5,951 nucleotides of DNA from Candidatus Omnitrophota bacterium (GTDB lineage Bacteria > Omnitrophota > Gorgyraeia > Gygaellales > Profunditerraquicolaceae), in NCBI GenBank assembly GCA_016212045.1, contig JACRHO010000058.1, forward strand, positions 1 to 5,951. The letters run 5' to 3'. How positions within the stretch are numbered: position 1 is the first letter of the stretch; each line of letters starts with the position of its first letter. Positions 4,256-5,951 of this stretch are shown in pieces. Both the position numbers and the translations under genes were made by a program. The notes beneath the pieces are model-generated. The model made no database searches. It was given only the letters and a program-made list of their open reading frames with translations, and was not told the DNA's origin.

Positions 4256-5173
4256 TTAAATTTTACTAAAGATTCTAGTCGCGATTGCTTTTGGTGTATC
4301 CTGCTGTTTCGCTTCAATCCACTTTATCCGCTTATCCTTCCTAAACCAAGTAAGCTGCCTTTTGGCGTAAAGGCAGGTATTGTGTTTCATCAGCCGTTTT
4401 GCCTCTGCTAAATCATACTGCCCGGTGAAATAACCCTTTAATTCTTTTATGCCGATGGCTTGGTGAGCGGTCCTGCTTAATTTCAACCTCAGCAATTTTT
4501 TTACCTCATCTAACAGCCCTTGTTTAAACATCTTCTCTATGCGTTCCTTGATCCTTTGATAAAGTTTATCTCGTGGCATATTCAGACAAAAAATCTTTAT
4601 CTCGTAGTTATTACCCAAACCCTTCCTTTCTTTCTGCAACTGGGAGATTGGCTTACCCGTAGTTTCAAATACTTCCAGAGCGCGCACGATCCGCCGGGTA
4701 TCATGGGGATGAATCTTTTTGGCTGCCAGCGGGTCAAACCGGTTTAATCTTTTATGCAGATAATTGCTACCAAGGCGCTGGGCTTGCTGATAGAGGCGCC
4801 TGCGCAGACTCTCATCCTGAGCCTTCGCCTTAAATATCCCATCAATTAAAATGGACATATAAAGGCCAGTCCCGCCCACAAAGAGCGGGGTTTTATTCCG
4901 ATGGATAATTTCCTTAATCTTTTTGGCTGCCTGCCGCCTGTATCTGGATACATCATATTCCTTCTCGGGCGGGATGATGCCGAGTAAATGGTGCCTCACC
5001 TTTTTTATTATCTGTCGGGATGGCGCAGAGGTAATAATATCCATCTTTTTATAGACCTGCATAGAATCGCAAGAGACAATCTCTGCCTTTAATTTTTTGG
5101 CTAAATAAACTGCGGTCTCGGATTTTCCTGTTGCTGTCGGCCCAACTAAAAAAAATATTTTTGATTTTTGCAT
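4256..5173 (-). CDS. miaA: tRNA dimethylallyltransferase MiaA
   Basis: MiaA transfers a dimethylallyl group to N6 of A37 in tRNAs that read UNN codons, in the cytoplasm. At 305 residues it is full length. Visible motifs are the P-loop GPTATGKS (11-18), CDSMQVYKKMDI (35-46) with the conserved Asp36, VGGTGLYM (99-106) with the catalytic-site threonine T102, DTRRIVRALEV (158-168), the conserved AIGIKEL (239-245) and YAKRQLTWFRKD (269-280). The usual GTAKP after the DSMQVY block reads TSAPS here, a mild variant. The gene begins 9 nt after the stop of the TPR/SPOR gene, without a strong ribosome binding site, and ends 2 nt before hflX. The three genes therefore look like one transcript with its promoter beyond the right edge. 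Confidence 0.96.
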   Translation of the reverse strand: MQKSKIFFLVGPTATGKSETAVYLAKKLKAEIVSCDSMQVYKKMDIITSAPSRQIIKKVRHHLLGIIPPEKEYDVSRYRRQAAKKIKEIIHRNKTPLFVGGTGLYMSILIDGIFKAKAQDESLRRRLYQQAQRLGSNYLHKRLNRFDPLAAKKIHPHDTRRIVRALEVFETTGKPISQLQKERKGLGNNYEIKIFCLNMPRDKLYQRIKERIEKMFKQGLLDEVKKLLRLKLSRTAHQAIGIKELKGYFTGQYDLAEAKRLMKHNTCLYAKRQLTWFRKDKRIKWIEAKQQDTPKAIATRIFSKI

Positions 5174-5182
5174 TTTGAATCT

Positions 5183-5947
5183 TTAAGGGTAGATCTTTGT
5201 GGGGTAACCTTGCTGGGCGAGCCAGGCTTCCAATTCCTTTGCCTGGCTGTATTGCTGCAACTTAGCCACCCTGACCCGATAAACCTTCTTGCCTTGCGAA
5301 ACCGCCTCTTCAGCGTAGGCAGGGTAACCTTGCAGGATTAATTTCTGCACTAGATTGTTAGCATTGGCACTGCTGGAAAATGAGCCTATCTGGACAGTGT
5401 AATATGAGGCCGAAAAAGACAGTTCTCCATCAAGCCGGGCCTCCAGGCTTAAAGGAAAATCCTGTTTTAATTTAGTGAGATACTTTTCTGCCTCCGCTAT
5501 ATTTCCTTTTTTGGCCTGGCAGAGGCCCAGCCGATAAAAAATCATCCCCTCTAATTTAGTGCGGGGGCTATCCTTTAGTATCTGTTGATACTGCACCTCG
5601 GCATTAGGATAATCCCCGCTTAAAAAATAGGTATCGCCTAAACTAAGTCTGGCCTCTTCTTTCAAATTACTTTCTTTAAATTCCTCTAAGATTATCTCAA
5701 ATATATCTGAGGCGCGCAGGTAATTGCCATCCTTTAAATAACTTAAACCCAAAATATAATAAAGCTCATCTAAGGCCGCAGCCTGGCTATTCGTAGCAGC
5801 AAGGACCCGCTCCCCCTCTGCTACAGCCAGTTTATAATCGCCGCTCAACAAATGCGCCCTGATTTTTTCTAAATTAAGGGCATAAACATTAGAAACACCA
5901 ATAACCAAACACCAATAACCAAATAATAACCAAAAACCAATAACCAA
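5183..5947 (-). CDS. Exported TPR protein with C-terminal SPOR domain
   Basis: Residues 2-23 form a hydrophobic signal segment (GFWLLFGYWCLVIG, then SNVYA-LN as a likely cleavage site), so the protein is probably periplasmic. Residues 26-170 are TPR-like helical repeats: LLSGDYKLAVAEGERVL (33-49), YYILGLSYLKDGNYLRASDIFE (about 63-84), ARLSLGDTYFLSGDYPNAE (99-117) and FYRLGLCQAKKGNIAEAEKYL (137-157). Residues 182-254 are a SPOR domain, YYTVQIGSFSS to GYPTKIYP, a fold that binds denuded peptidoglycan glycan strands at division sites. The family layout suggests a cell-envelope or division role; no specific name is justified. The TTG at 5947 is the first possible start visible, but the frame is still open at the window edge, so the true start may lie outside. 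Its signal peptide is encoded by a tandem repeat. It is the first visible gene of the miaA-hflX operon. Confidence 0.85.
   Translation of the reverse strand: MVIGFWLLFGYWCLVIGVSNVYALNLEKIRAHLLSGDYKLAVAEGERVLAATNSQAAALDELYYILGLSYLKDGNYLRASDIFEIILEEFKESNLKEEARLSLGDTYFLSGDYPNAEVQYQQILKDSPRTKLEGMIFYRLGLCQAKKGNIAEAEKYLTKLKQDFPLSLEARLDGELSFSASYYTVQIGSFSSSANANNLVQKLILQGYPAYAEEAVSQGKKVYRVRVAKLQQYSQAKELEAWLAQQGYPTKIYP
5898..5947. repeat. Tandem CCAATAACCAA repeat inside the signal-peptide coding region
   Basis: CCAATAACCAA occurs exactly at 5898-5908, 5912-5922 and 5937-5947, with a degenerate fourth copy at 5923-5933 (9 of 11 bases). Copy starts are spaced 14, 11 and 14 bp. On the coding strand it reads TTGGTTATTGG. 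The repeat touches the right edge and may continue beyond it. Confidence 0.75.
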
Positions 5948-5951
5948 TTTA

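Noticed and set aside
4520..4747. Plus-strand open frame opposite miaA, and similar short ones at 1768-1956 and 2592-2807
   Set aside because: All are opposite well-supported minus-strand genes and lack independent start signals.

Overview
The window is a gene-dense bacterial segment in which every supported gene lies on the minus strand, so transcription runs from high to low coordinates. The gene set (a TPR/SPOR envelope protein, miaA, hflX, then an hspR-like gene, hrcA and grpE) is bacterial core equipment. The SPOR domain and signal-peptide proteins suggest a cell with a periplasm. Base composition is moderate, with a clearly AT-rich patch in the middle. The lineage cannot be fixed from this sequence; a poorly sampled Gram-negative-type phylum such as Omnitrophota is a guess.

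Region by region, in transcription order. Positions 5947-2997 hold a tight operon: an exported TPR + SPOR protein whose signal peptide is written in a tandem repeat, then miaA (tRNA A37 dimethylallyltransferase), then hflX (ribosome-associated GTPase), with gaps of 9 and 2 nt. Positions 2996-1643 are an AT-rich patch with its own promoter overlapping the hflX stop. It holds two coupled secreted-protein genes: a 122-residue protein of unknown function, and a staphylococcal-nuclease-fold protein carrying an N-terminal cysteine-cluster domain. Several short palindromes follow. Positions 1642-1 are a heat-shock regulatory locus: a MerR/HspR-type regulator, a CIRCE operator, hrcA (about 95 residues shorter than usual) and the start of grpE. 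The grpE gene runs off the left edge, where dnaK and dnaJ would be expected.

The most interesting part is regulatory. A repressor of HspR type and one of HrcA type sit side by side. The hrcA leader has a near-consensus CIRCE around one possible promoter. It also has a second palindrome with the same TTAGCA/TGCTAA half-sites, exactly 10 bp more compact, at the start of a much stronger promoter and touching the Shine-Dalgarno sequence. The HrcA here lacks the middle of the protein, where the inserted dimerisation domain normally lies. An altered repressor paired with an altered operator is a testable idea.

The 210-nt gap between hrcA and grpE is almost entirely filled by three abutting inverted repeats bounded by a short terminal inverted repeat. 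It looks like a palindromic mobile or dispersed element placed inside a chaperone operon. No stretch longer than about 210 nt lacks a gene, and no rRNA, tRNA or CRISPR array was seen.
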